From Synechococcus sp. PCC 6312 (GTDB taxonomy: Bacteria > Cyanobacteriota > Cyanobacteriia > Thermosynechococcales > Thermosynechococcaceae), in assembly GCF_000316685.1 (NCBI RefSeq), contig NC_019680.1, positions 2,729,501-2,793,500 of the forward strand: a DNA stretch of 64,000 nucleotides. The letters run 5' to 3'. Shown here in pieces: positions 1 through 7,665 of the stretch (its first letter is position 1; each line of letters starts with the position of its first letter). The notes beneath the pieces are model-generated. The model did no database searches. It worked only from the letters and a program-made list of their open reading frames with translations, and was not told the DNA's origin. Both the position numbers and the translations under genes were made by a program.

Positions 1-948
1 GAAACCATTGAAACAGCCTTTAACGGGCGGGTAGTCTCCCAGGTCTTACAGGAGCAGCAGCTTTTTGATTTAGTCGTTTGGCTGCAACCGGAAGCCCGTA
101 ACAATATCGAGACGTTTCGGAACTTGCTGATTTCAACCCCAACGGGTAGCAAAATCCCTCTTGCCCAAGTCGCGCAAGTGAATTACGACACCGGCCCCAA
201 CACCATCAATCGGGAAAATGTCTCTCGTTTGTTAGTCGTTTCCAGTAATGTTTCAGGACGGGATTTACGTTCAGCGGTGAATGAGATTCAAGCCAAGATT
301 GCTGAAACCGTCACCGTCCCCAGTGGCTATGTGATTCAATACGGTGGCCAATTTGAATCGGAAGAGCGGGCAACCCAAAACTTGATCCTCTACGGGGGCC
401 TGGCAATTGTCATCATTGCAATTTTGATGTACTTCGCCGTTAAATCTATCCCGGCCATGCTGATGATCATGATTAATTTGCCCCTGGCGTTGGCGGGGGG
501 GGTGTTTGCCATTGCCGTGACAGGAGCGGTGATTTCTGTTTCGTCTCTGGTGGGCTTTGTTACCTTATTTGGGGTGGCAGTGCGGAATGGCTTGCTATTG
601 GTGGATAACTACAACCAAAAGTTTGCCTTGGGCTTGCCTCTGAAACAGGTGATTGCGGCAGGTTCGATGGAACGCTTGGTGGCCATTTTGATGACGGCTT
701 TGACTTCGGCGTTGGGGATGTTGCCCTTGGCCTGGGGAACGGGGGCGGGGAAAGAAGTGCTGCAACCCTTGGCGATTGTGGTGCTGGGGGGGCTGTTCAC
801 CTCCACGGCCTTAACCTTGCTGGTGTTACCGGCCCTCTATGCCCAGTTTGGTCGCTACTTCCTGCCCAAAACTGCGCTGGAACCTGAACTAGAGGAGTTT
901 AACCCACCAGGCCCAGGCGAGCCGCTGAACGTTAGTCAAGTGCCCTAA
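1..948 (+). CDS. Heavy-metal RND efflux pump, C-terminal part (CzcA/CusA type)
   Basis: The reading frame is open from the first base, so this is the 3' end of a longer gene; pumps of this family are about 1,000-1,050 residues and about 315 are present. The segment holds the end of the second periplasmic domain, then the last membrane helices with the conserved stretch FGVAVRNGLLLVDNYNQ, which is typical of the HME branch. RND pumps exchange protons for metal ions and form a tripartite complex across the cell envelope. The metal (Cu/Ag, or Co/Zn/Cd) cannot be decided because the ion-binding part of the first half is missing. A lipoprotein follows 45 bases downstream and is probably co-transcribed. 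Confidence 0.93.
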   Translation, partial: ETIETAFNGRVVSQVLQEQQLFDLVVWLQPEARNNIETFRNLLISTPTGSKIPLAQVAQVNYDTGPNTINRENVSRLLVVSSNVSGRDLRSAVNEIQAKIAETVTVPSGYVIQYGGQFESEERATQNLILYGGLAIVIIAILMYFAVKSIPAMLMIMINLPLALAGGVFAIAVTGAVISVSSLVGFVTLFGVAVRNGLLLVDNYNQKFALGLPLKQVIAAGSMERLVAILMTALTSALGMLPLAWGTGAGKEVLQPLAIVVLGGLFTSTALTLLVLPALYAQFGRYFLPKTALEPELEEFNPPGPGEPLNVSQVP

Positions 949-993
949 TTTTCTCAATAATCACCCTATTTAATTTTTGTGAGGAACGACATC

Positions 994-1500
994 ATGCAAG
1001 TCAAAATTTTATCGGTAATTATGGTCATGGGCTTGGCTTTCATCTTTAGTGCCTGTGGTGGCAGTTCGGACACAACCAGTTCATCTCCATCTCCAGCTAG
1101 TCCGTCCCCAGAAATGTCTAGCCCTAGTCCCACGCCCTCAATGGAAGCCAACAATTCAGTCACGAATGCTGAACCCTCAGATGGTCATGGCGAAGGGGGA
1201 CAAGTGGTTGAGACAGGTAAGTATCATTTGGAGTTGCTGGTCGGGAGAGAACCGGCCGGTTTGCACATTGATTTTTTTGTCCAACAGGGCCTGGATCATG
1301 CTCCGGTTGCAGGTGCAAAAGTTGTCGGTCAGTTGCAACTCCCTGATGGCAGCCAGAAAACCTTGGACTTTCAATACAGTGATACCGATAAACACTACAC
1401 GGCTTACCTGACAGATGCACCTGCGGGAGAATATCGTTTGGTTGTTCTCTCGGATATTCAAGGGGAAAAAGTCAACGGCCGGTTTACCTTTACACCCTAA
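994..1500 (+). CDS. YtkA/FixH-like lipoprotein next to the RND pump
   Basis: This is a 168-residue protein. The start at 994 is preferred over GTG 979 because a GAGGA ribosome site at 981-985 lies eight bases before it. The N-terminus is a lipoprotein signal (hydrophobic run, then FSAC at the cleavage cysteine). A Ser/Pro-rich linker follows, then a beta-rich domain from about residue 65 to the end (HIDFFVQQG, APVAGAKV, LTDAPAGEYRL) resembling the YtkA-like fold. Function is not established. Its position suggests a periplasmic accessory of the metal pump. A small copy of its last residues survives at 2585-2629. Confidence 0.8.
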   Translation: MQVKILSVIMVMGLAFIFSACGGSSDTTSSSPSPASPSPEMSSPSPTPSMEANNSVTNAEPSDGHGEGGQVVETGKYHLELLVGREPAGLHIDFFVQQGLDHAPVAGAKVVGQLQLPDGSQKTLDFQYSDTDKHYTAYLTDAPAGEYRLVVLSDIQGEKVNGRFTFTP

Positions 1501-1627
1501 TATCCAAGCTAGAAATGTTCCTGATTCTGCAATTCCAACGCGAGTAATGAGTTCATAATTAGGTACATTAAATATCACCACATTCATCTGCTTGTAGATT
1601 ATCTCCACTCTCTGTACAGAAATTACT

Positions 1628-2560
1628 ATGCACATCAATACTCTTGAAAAATGGCAACATCTTCACAGTTTTTCCATTAATCACAATCAGGCAGAGAAAA
1701 ACACTAAAATTGTGCTTCTCCTCACAGCAGTAACAATGATTGCCGAGATTATTGCTGGTACAGTCTTTGGTTCACTAGCCCTACTCGCTGATGGTTGGCA
1801 CATGGCCACACATGCTGGAGCTTTCGGAATTGCAGTGTTTGCCTATCAATATGCCCGGAAAAATGCTAACAATCCAAAATATACCTTTGGTACTGGTAAA
1901 GTCAGTGTTTTGGGAGGGTTTACGAGCGCGATTGTGCTTGCAGTTATCGCTCTTGCCATTGCGGTGGAGTCATCTGTTCGTTTGTTTCAGCCTCAAACTA
2001 TCCAATTCAATGAAGCCATTTATGTCGCTTTTGTTGGATTAGTCGTCAATCTGACTAGTGCTTTTCTGTTGCAAGATAATCACGATCATTCCCACGATCA
2101 TCATCACCATGACCATAATCTTCGTGCTGCCTATATTCATGTTTTAGCAGATGCACTAACTTCTATTTTTGCCAGTTTTGCCCTATTATCCGGGAAGTTT
2201 TTAGGTTGGATTTGGATGGATGCAGTTATGGGTTTAGTTGGAGCATTAGTCATTGCACGATGGGCATATGGCCTGGTTCGTGAAACGGGTTCTATCTTAT
2301 TGGATGGAGCTATTGATAAACAAATAAAGCTGGATATTATAAGTGCAGTTGAGCAAGATGCTGACAATCGTATCACCGATTTGCACATTTGGAAGCTCAG
2401 CGAAAATCATTTGGCAGCCACAATATCTCTTGTAACTCATTATCCTCAGAATCCTGACTATTACAAGAGTTTAATTAATCACATTCCGTCTCTTTATCAT
2501 GTGCTTGTTGAAGTTAATCACTGTCCTGGTGAACCCTGCCTAGAACTACACACAGTCTAA
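1628..2560 (+). CDS. dmeF: CDF family cobalt/nickel exporter, DmeF type
   Basis: This 310-residue cation diffusion facilitator has six predicted helices. A His-rich loop (HDHSHDHHHHDH, about residue 153) sits between helices IV and V and is followed by LRAAYIHVLADALTS, which is the DmeF signature; HxxxD in it is part of the helix V metal site. DGWHMATHA marks helix II. A cytoplasmic C-terminal domain follows (ITDLHIWKLSENH). The family exports divalent metals by proton antiport; DmeF members handle Co and Ni. It lies downstream of the RND operon and upstream of a vestige of the neighbouring lipoprotein gene. The subtype is inferred from the loop and flanking motif. Confidence 0.9.
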   Translation: MHINTLEKWQHLHSFSINHNQAEKNTKIVLLLTAVTMIAEIIAGTVFGSLALLADGWHMATHAGAFGIAVFAYQYARKNANNPKYTFGTGKVSVLGGFTSAIVLAVIALAIAVESSVRLFQPQTIQFNEAIYVAFVGLVVNLTSAFLLQDNHDHSHDHHHHDHNLRAAYIHVLADALTSIFASFALLSGKFLGWIWMDAVMGLVGALVIARWAYGLVRETGSILLDGAIDKQIKLDIISAVEQDADNRITDLHIWKLSENHLAATISLVTHYPQNPDYYKSLINHIPSLYHVLVEVNHCPGEPCLELHTV

Positions 2561-2584
2561 TAGTTCAATGGCAAGAGATTTTTA

Positions 2585-2629
2585 CTAAGTGGTGAAAAAA
2601 TTAATGGCCGCTTTACCTTTACGCCTTAA
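2585..2629 (+). pseudogene. Vestigial 3' end of a second copy of the YtkA-like lipoprotein gene
   Basis: In frame with the stop at 2627-2629 the sequence reads GEKINGRFTFTP, against GEKVNGRFTFTP at the end of the lipoprotein gene at 1500. Nothing upstream of about 2585 continues the match. This is a leftover of a duplicated or split gene, with the CDF gene lying between the two ends. It overlaps the 3' end of the opposite-strand antitoxin gene. Confidence 0.75.
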
Positions 2630-2832
2630 TGCTCAGAATGGGATTCATCCTTGATCCGTCCACTCCAACGGCTTGCTGCCCCAGGCCGGCGCGATAGGTT
2701 CACCACTTCTCGGCCACTTACAGCCTCTTTTTTGCGTAGGTCAGCAAATATTGCCGTCAAATCATTATTCAAGGATTTTGCATAGTCTTCTCGAATTTTG
2801 TGAATCTCAGCCACAATTTCATCTGTCCACAT
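2626..2832 (-). CDS. Antitoxin of a PIN-domain toxin-antitoxin pair
   Basis: This 68-residue protein begins MWTDEIVAEIHKIREDY and resembles small antitoxins of cyanobacterial VapC-like pairs (helical start, then DLTAIFADLRKKEA and a basic tail). It starts three bases after the toxin gene stops, so the order is toxin first, antitoxin second. It probably binds and silences the PIN toxin and may repress the operon, although no clear DNA-binding fold is visible. The last codons overlap the vestigial lipoprotein tail on the other strand. Confidence 0.75.
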   Translation of the reverse strand: MWTDEIVAEIHKIREDYAKSLNNDLTAIFADLRKKEAVSGREVVNLSRRPGAASRWSGRIKDESHSEH

Positions 2833-2835
2833 CAG

Positions 2836-3330
2836 CTAATCTCCCATTAATTCGTTGGGTGTGCAAAGAATTGGCAGGACATAGCCAAAAGCGAGACTAA
2901 TTTCTGCCAACTTTCCTTGAATTTGTGCATTGGCGATATGCTTGCAATTCCACGTTAACAAATAGTCCATGCCGTGAATAGTTGCAGCCGCTATATGAAT
3001 TACATCTACTTTTGCTTTGGCGGGAAGGCTACTTAGAGCAAGAAAGTGAACTGCTAAATCCTCAACCGCTTTGTTTAACGATGGGAGTGGAATATTTCGC
3101 AAAATTGCCAGTCTTTGGGGTGCAATGAGAGGATCGCCCTGGGCTACTTCATCCAAAACAGCTTCCGAGGTGTAGAGAGAAAAATCACTTCGGCGCAGTT
3201 CCCACCAATCTTTTGTAAGCTCCATGTTTGCAGCTAGGATTAGATTTTTCGTAGATCTCGCTGTGAGATAGCCCAAAATACTGGTTTCAATATACACAGT
3301 CTCACTGATGGTACTCTGGCTTAATGTCAT
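2836..3330 (-). CDS. PIN-domain toxin, VapC family
   Basis: This 164-residue PIN-fold protein has a first acidic strand VYIETSILGYL, a central DEVAQGD, and the distal VDVIHIAAATIHGMDYLLTWN. The first acidic residue is Glu, as in the YIETS subgroup of VapC-like toxins. PIN toxins are magnesium-dependent RNases that usually cut tRNA or rRNA. It is paired with the small gene directly downstream. The pair lies between metal-transport genes, where it may stabilise the island. Confidence 0.85.
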   Translation of the reverse strand: MTLSQSTISETVYIETSILGYLTARSTKNLILAANMELTKDWWELRRSDFSLYTSEAVLDEVAQGDPLIAPQRLAILRNIPLPSLNKAVEDLAVHFLALSSLPAKAKVDVIHIAAATIHGMDYLLTWNCKHIANAQIQGKLAEISLAFGYVLPILCTPNELMGD

Positions 3331-3372
3331 GGCTTCCTACTCCAGATCATGGAGACACTGTAGCGATGTGAC

Positions 3373-4692
3373 TTAAACGTTGAGCCAACCCATAATTGTT
3401 TGTACAAGTAGCCAAATATTTAGCGCAACAATGATGGTCGCAACTGCCCAAGCCACAACTTTCAACCACTTAGGATTGACAAACTCACCCATCAAGCAGC
3501 GATCGCTAGTAAACATCACTAGTGGAATTACTGCAAATGAAAGCTGTAAACTCAATATCACCTGGCTGAAAACGAGCAACTGCCCCGTACTTTGCTCACC
3601 CAAAAACACGATCGCAATCAAAGCCGGAATAATTGCTAGCAAGCGAGTGGCTAACCGCCGCAACCAGGCTGGCAGGCGAAATCTCAAAAAGCCTTCCATT
3701 ACAATCTGTCCTGCCAAAGTTGCTGTCAATGTCGAGCTTTGACCAGAAGCCAGCAACGCTAATCCAAAAATGGCGCTGGCAGCACTGACACCGAGCAGAG
3801 GAGATAGCAGCTTATAAGCATCCTGAATCTCGGCGACTTCGTGATAACCAGAGAAATGAAAAGTCGCTGCGGCAACAATTAGAATGGCAGAGTTGATGAA
3901 CAGGGCAAAAGACAACGCAACCGTAGAATCAATCGTGCCAAACTTAATCGCCTCCCATTTCTTTTGGGGTGTAGGTTGCCAGGAGCGAGTCTGAACGATC
4001 GATGAATGAAGATACAGGTTGTGCGGCATCACTGTTGCACCCAAAATTCCAATCGCAATGTAAAGCATCCCTGGGTTTCGCAAAATTTCCGGATTCGGCA
4101 AGTAGCCCTGTAAAATTCCGCCCACATCAGGACGAGAGAATAAAATTTCTGCGCCAAAACACACGCCAACGATTGCCACCAGCATAATGATGAGCACTTC
4201 TACATAGCGAAAGCCTTTGCCTTGAAGGAATAGCAACGCTAGCACATCCAGTGCAGTGAGGCACACGCCCCACAGTAACGGAATGCCAAACAGCAGTTGC
4301 AGGGCGATCGCACTTCCCAATAACTCAGCTAAATCACAGGCAGCAATGGCAATCTCACACAACACCCACAGCATGAAGCTGACACGCGGACTGAAGTAGT
4401 CTCGACAAGCCTGGGCTAAATCTTTTCCAGTGGCAACACCTAACCGCACACACAGCGATTGCAGCAAAATTGCCATTAGGTTTGAGAGCAGAATCACGCT
4501 CAACAAGGTGTAGCCAAAGCGTGAGCCGCCTGCAATGTCGGTAGCCCAGTTACCAGGATCCATATACCCGACAGAAACAAGGTAGCCCGGTCCCGCAAAT
4601 GCCAACATCTTGCGCCAAAAGCCTTTAGCAGCAGGAATCGAGATACTGCGGTGAACCTCGGGCAAACTAGGGGGACGATCGGAGAGTGCCAT
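3373..4692 (-). CDS. mntH: NRAMP divalent metal importer (MntH type)
   Basis: This 439-residue protein has about eleven predicted membrane helices. The metal-binding DPGNWATD lies in helix 1 (about residue 46), and MPHNLYLHSSIVQTR lies in helix 6, as expected of bacterial NRAMP. These proteins import Mn(II) or Fe(II) with protons. The start ATG at 4690-4692 gives the expected N-terminus. It is downstream of, and collinear with, the YnfA pseudogene. No riboswitch or clear MntR box was recognised in the 156 bases before it. Confidence 0.95.
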   Translation of the reverse strand: MALSDRPPSLPEVHRSISIPAAKGFWRKMLAFAGPGYLVSVGYMDPGNWATDIAGGSRFGYTLLSVILLSNLMAILLQSLCVRLGVATGKDLAQACRDYFSPRVSFMLWVLCEIAIAACDLAELLGSAIALQLLFGIPLLWGVCLTALDVLALLFLQGKGFRYVEVLIIMLVAIVGVCFGAEILFSRPDVGGILQGYLPNPEILRNPGMLYIAIGILGATVMPHNLYLHSSIVQTRSWQPTPQKKWEAIKFGTIDSTVALSFALFINSAILIVAAATFHFSGYHEVAEIQDAYKLLSPLLGVSAASAIFGLALLASGQSSTLTATLAGQIVMEGFLRFRLPAWLRRLATRLLAIIPALIAIVFLGEQSTGQLLVFSQVILSLQLSFAVIPLVMFTSDRCLMGEFVNPKWLKVVAWAVATIIVALNIWLLVQTIMGWLNV

Positions 4693-4848
4693 TGTTATAG
4701 TCTTTTCATAATCCTTTCATTATTAACCGTATTACCTTCTACGCTCAGAAAGCCTTTAGGAAAGTTCATGCTTCCAGGGAGCGATTCAATGAGAACAGAG
4801 TCTGAGAAGGACGGCTTCTCAAGCTTGAATCAGGATTAACGAATGGAA

Positions 4849-5169
4849 TTAAGTTCTGGGGGCGTACATGATGACCAAGACACCAACTAAAGCAATTGCG
4901 GCTCCAAGCCAGTCCATACGATCAGGCATCATGTTGTCCACTTTCCATCCCCAGATGATAGAGAGAATAATGAAAATTCCACCATAGGCAACGTAGGCTC
5001 ATCTAAAGTTGGCAGGTTGAAGCGTTGCCACAAATCCATAGGCAGTGAGTAAAAGTGCCCCAACCAATGCCAACCAGCCGCTTTTGCCTTCCCGTACCCA
5101 CAGCCAAACCAGGTATCCGCCCCCGATTTCACACAAGCCTGCCATGACAAAATAAAGCAGCGATCGCAA
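4849..5169 (-). pseudogene. YnfA/UPF0060 small membrane protein, broken by an in-frame stop
   Basis: Read on the minus strand the frame gives [18 protein letters not shown] and [13 protein letters not shown], then TGA at 4996-4998, then [18 protein letters not shown] and on to the normal C-terminus IMYAPRT with TAA at 4849-4851. The family has Gly-Arg where this copy has AGA-TGA, so a GGA to AGA and a CGA to TGA change explain it; there is no frameshift. The family is a four-helix membrane protein of about 108 residues, related to small multidrug transporters. The exact start is unclear: TTG 5169 is possible and upstream sequence is open. A hairpin lies beyond the stop at 4802-4820. Confidence 0.85.
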
Positions 5170-5189
5170 AAGTGGTGTATTCTCAACTT

Positions 5190-5312
5190 GTTGTGTCGGT
5201 TCTACCGGGGAGCAGCCGTTAGACGCAAGGGGGAAAGAGCAGTGCAAATCTGTCGCTGTCCCGCAACTGTGAGGAGAGAATGACGCTCCAAGCCAGGATG
5301 CCCGCCGATATC
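5190..5312 (+). ncRNA. Cobalamin (B12) riboswitch
   Basis: The leader carries the canonical order of conserved blocks: a GGTTCTAC start segment near 5199, GGGGGAAAGAGCAGTGCAAA (5229-5246), CTGTCCCGCAACTGTGA (5255-5272), and the B12 box AGCCAGGATGCCCGCC (5291-5306). It ends 36 bases before the CbtB start. Such elements reduce expression of B12 or cobalt uptake genes when adenosylcobalamin is bound. It supports a cobalt role for the two genes downstream. Confidence 0.92.
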
Positions 5313-5348
5313 CTAGTCCGTGAGTCAATCTATCTGCGAGGTACAGAT

Positions 5349-5534
5349 ATGGTCAGTTCAACTTCTCTTTGGCAGCGCACTCAGCAAGTTACGCTTTCAG
5401 TTCCAGTTCAGGCGGCTTTGTTGACTAGCCTATGTGCGCTTATTATTTGGACACTGTATTTCAGCACTTACCCACCCGTGCATGATGCCCTGCACAGCAC
5501 TCGACACAACACCGCAGCGGTTGCTTGCCATTAG
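5349..5534 (+). CDS. cbtB: CbtB-type cobalt transporter subunit
   Basis: This 61-residue protein has one membrane helix (about residues 21-42) and a His-containing tail ([18 protein letters not shown]), the pattern of CbtB. Start ATG 5349 is chosen because the upstream frame runs through the riboswitch. CbtB is predicted to take part in B12-regulated cobalt uptake, normally with CbtA. No CbtA gene is seen here, and the next gene is a larger unrelated-looking membrane protein. The riboswitch directly upstream is strong support. Confidence 0.85.
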   Translation: MVSSTSLWQRTQQVTLSVPVQAALLTSLCALIIWTLYFSTYPPVHDALHSTRHNTAAVACH

Positions 5535-5571
5535 GGTCATTACAGCGTCATCCAGATTTAGCAGGCTAATC

Positions 5572-6702
5572 ATGAAAAACTTAAAGTATGTTGGTCTGGC
5601 TCTCTCAGCTAGCCTGATTTGTGTCGTCCTCTGGTTTCATCCCCTTCCTTCCCATGCCGCTCAGCCCAGTGTTCAGTTCCAAACTGAGCCGCCTTTGAGT
5701 CAAGCCGTTCCCGATGGAACCCCGATTCGGGTTGCATTACAAGCCGTTGATGCGATCGGACAGCCCTTGTCCAACGCACAGTTTCAATTGCAACTGTTAA
5801 CCCCTGCAAAAACGCCCTGGTTTACCTCTGATTTTCCGATCGTAGAGGGAACTCAACTGCTTGAACTGAGTGCAAAAGCTCCGAGCGGCAAACTAGAGTT
5901 TGAGCAAGTGATGCCAATTCGGGGGAATTATGCTTTGAAAGTTCAAGTGGCTCCTCTTGTCACAGGTGCGTTTGAGCCATTCGAGCAGTCATTGCAGCTT
6001 TCAGTGCCCGAAAGATTTGTAAAGTATAGAAATGCTACTATTTTGATTGGCATTTTGATCTTTGCTGGAGTCGGGAGTGGCTTAATCATCGGAGGAAGGC
6101 AGATAGTTCAAGCTGGTGAAATTGCGCCTCAACCCGTAAGGTTATTGCTCAGTGCTGCTACCGTTGTTGCAATTGCGGTTCTCTTGTTTGTCAATATCAG
6201 TGCAGAATTTATGTCTGCTCATGATCATGGAGAGACCCAAGCCGCAATGAGTCCATCGGTGCAACGTTCGCAGGATCTGGAAATTCGTTTATCAGGGGAT
6301 CAGCAAGCCATGGTTGGGCAGCTCTCAAGCCAAACTATTCAGGTTGTTAACACAACAACTGGAAATCCTGAAGCAAATGTTATTGTCAACGCAAAAGCAA
6401 TTGCCCTTGAGGACAATAAACAGATATTTGGTTATCAGGGTGAAACTGACGCTCAAGGCAAAATAACTTGGAATGAGCAGTTTTTTGATGGTGCACCTCA
6501 TCAGGTTGTTGCGGAGATTGTATCAGCCAGCAGCGCAATGCTACCGGTCAGCCACGAAGTGGAAGTAGAAGGAATTGCGCCTCCGCTCTCTACTCGGTTG
6601 ATTTCACTTGTCTACTACACTGGAATTTTTGTTCTAAGTTTGTTAGCTGGCATTTGGTTTCATCGATGTTCTTCTCGATCCGTTAGCTTGTTTAGTCGCT
6701 AA
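5572..6702 (+). CDS. B12-regulated exported membrane protein, possible cobalt-uptake partner
   Basis: This 376-residue protein starts at ATG 5572, 37 bases after cbtB. It has a signal peptide ending near HAAQPS, then an extracytoplasmic beta-rich domain (about 30-145) of the YtkA/FixH-like kind. Two membrane helices follow near 150-170 and 185-205, then a short segment with SAHDHGE, a second beta-rich domain (about 225-340), and a last helix near 345-365. I do not recognise a named family. Its place behind a cobalamin riboswitch and cbtB suggests a role in cobalt delivery across the membrane. That is inference from context. Confidence 0.7.
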   Translation: MKNLKYVGLALSASLICVVLWFHPLPSHAAQPSVQFQTEPPLSQAVPDGTPIRVALQAVDAIGQPLSNAQFQLQLLTPAKTPWFTSDFPIVEGTQLLELSAKAPSGKLEFEQVMPIRGNYALKVQVAPLVTGAFEPFEQSLQLSVPERFVKYRNATILIGILIFAGVGSGLIIGGRQIVQAGEIAPQPVRLLLSAATVVAIAVLLFVNISAEFMSAHDHGETQAAMSPSVQRSQDLEIRLSGDQQAMVGQLSSQTIQVVNTTTGNPEANVIVNAKAIALEDNKQIFGYQGETDAQGKITWNEQFFDGAPHQVVAEIVSASSAMLPVSHEVEVEGIAPPLSTRLISLVYYTGIFVLSLLAGIWFHRCSSRSVSLFSR

Positions 6703-6867
6703 AGTTGAACGCTGAATAATGTTCTTTAAGTTTCGCCGTTCCAATCTCTTGCTGTTCGTCATGCTCAACGTTGGGATGATTAAAATAGTGATAATGAATT
6801 AGCAGAGATGACCGTATCAAAACTAGCATCATCGAAGGGTAGGGCAGTGACAGAAGCAAGTTAAAAA

Positions 6868-7104
6868 TCAACATTGGAATAAGACTGAAATATCCACACT
6901 GACTATCTGTTGACTTGGATTTTCCCCTAAGATTAACCGTTCAAACTCTCCAGTTCCACACGCGACATCTAGCACTTTGTCTGTTGGAGAGAGCCTTGAC
7001 CAACTTCTGAGAAATTCCAGCGTGCCAGAGACATAACTGCTCCAGCGTTGGTCATACACAGTTGCTAGTTGGTTGTATTGCTTACGAACTTGAGCTTCAG
7101 TCAT
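6868..7104 (-). pseudogene. Class I SAM-dependent methyltransferase, truncated
   Basis: The start MTEAQVRKQYNQLA at 7104 has a GGAG ribosome site about ten bases upstream and follows the ArsR gene by seven bases. The SAM-binding motif I (KVLDVACGTGEFERL) and motif II (IVSVDIS) are intact, then the protein ends after four unrelated residues. About 79 residues remain of roughly 200-220. The C-terminal substrate part is lost. The next 165 bases hold an open minus-strand stretch that I cannot place. Such methyltransferases are often paired with ArsR regulators. Confidence 0.8.
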
Positions 7105-7111
7105 GTTTTCG

Positions 7112-7513
7112 TTACTCCGTTTCATTCAGATGCGCTGCTACCTCTCGATACAGGTTGACCACATGGAGATCGGCAAGGCTGTAATGAACATTGCGTCCTT
7201 CTTTGCGATATTTCACCAAACGCTGCGATCTCAAAACACGAAGCTGATGAGACACTGCAGATTCACTCATCTTCAGCGCGGTAGCTAAGTCACAAACGCA
7301 TAACTCCTGAGTTGCCAACACTGAAAGTAAGCGTAATCGAGTGGGGTCGGCTAAGGTGCCAAAAAATTCTGCCATTTGCTGTGCCCGATCCAACGGCAGC
7401 ATGTCTGGCTGCACTTGCCGAATCTGATCCAGATGGACTGGGCAATGCTGCTCACATTGCGGCACTTCTGCATTATCGGGAGCAAACTCTACATCCTGAG
7501 TGGGTTTGGTCAT
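7112..7513 (-). CDS. ziaR: ArsR/SmtB zinc-responsive repressor, ZiaR-like
   Basis: This 133-residue protein starts at ATG 7513, giving [10 protein letters not shown]; upstream frame is open but not family-like. Its winged-helix core is [25 protein letters not shown]. The alpha-5 zinc site D-x-H ... H-x-x-E is present with exact SmtB spacing (DLH, then HLNE eleven residues on). The alpha-3N ligands are also there: ELCVCDL and an N-terminal CEQHC. Having both sites matches ZiaR. It is divergent from the zinc ATPase gene, and a perfect palindrome lies between them. It should release DNA when zinc binds. Confidence 0.93.
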   Translation of the reverse strand: MTKPTQDVEFAPDNAEVPQCEQHCPVHLDQIRQVQPDMLPLDRAQQMAEFFGTLADPTRLRLLSVLATQELCVCDLATALKMSESAVSHQLRVLRSQRLVKYRKEGRNVHYSLADLHVVNLYREVAAHLNETE

Positions 7514-7582
7514 GAAGTTGATCTTTGGATGAGCTAGTAATGCTTTCAGCCTCATTATAGAGGTGAAACTGAGAATCATTTT

Positions 7583-7606
7583 ATATATGAATAATCATTC
7601 ATATAT
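7583..7606. promoter_or_regulatory. ZiaR/SmtB-type operator palindrome
   Basis: A perfect inverted repeat of ten bases, ATATATGAAT (7583-7592) and ATTCATATAT (7597-7606), is separated by AATC. It lies in the 152-base divergent space between the repressor gene and the ATPase gene. ArsR/SmtB operators are AT-rich dyads containing TGAA...TTCA, which this fits. Confidence 0.85.
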
Positions 7607-7665
7607 TTGCCGAAATTGATCTACAATTTGGAAAACCCTCCGGTTGCGGGCAATTACTGTAGGCA

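Noticed and set aside
609..806. Minus-strand ORF inside the RND gene
   Set aside because: Shadow of a strong coding frame with clear family motifs.
1177..1638. Long minus-strand ORF opposite the lipoprotein gene
   Set aside because: The plus-strand frame has a lipobox, a ribosome site and family features. The antisense frame has no recognisable content.
4999..5328. 109-residue minus-strand ORF running through the riboswitch
   Set aside because: Its first half is the antisense of the B12 riboswitch. Only the part below about 5169 is the YnfA frame, which continues past the stop.
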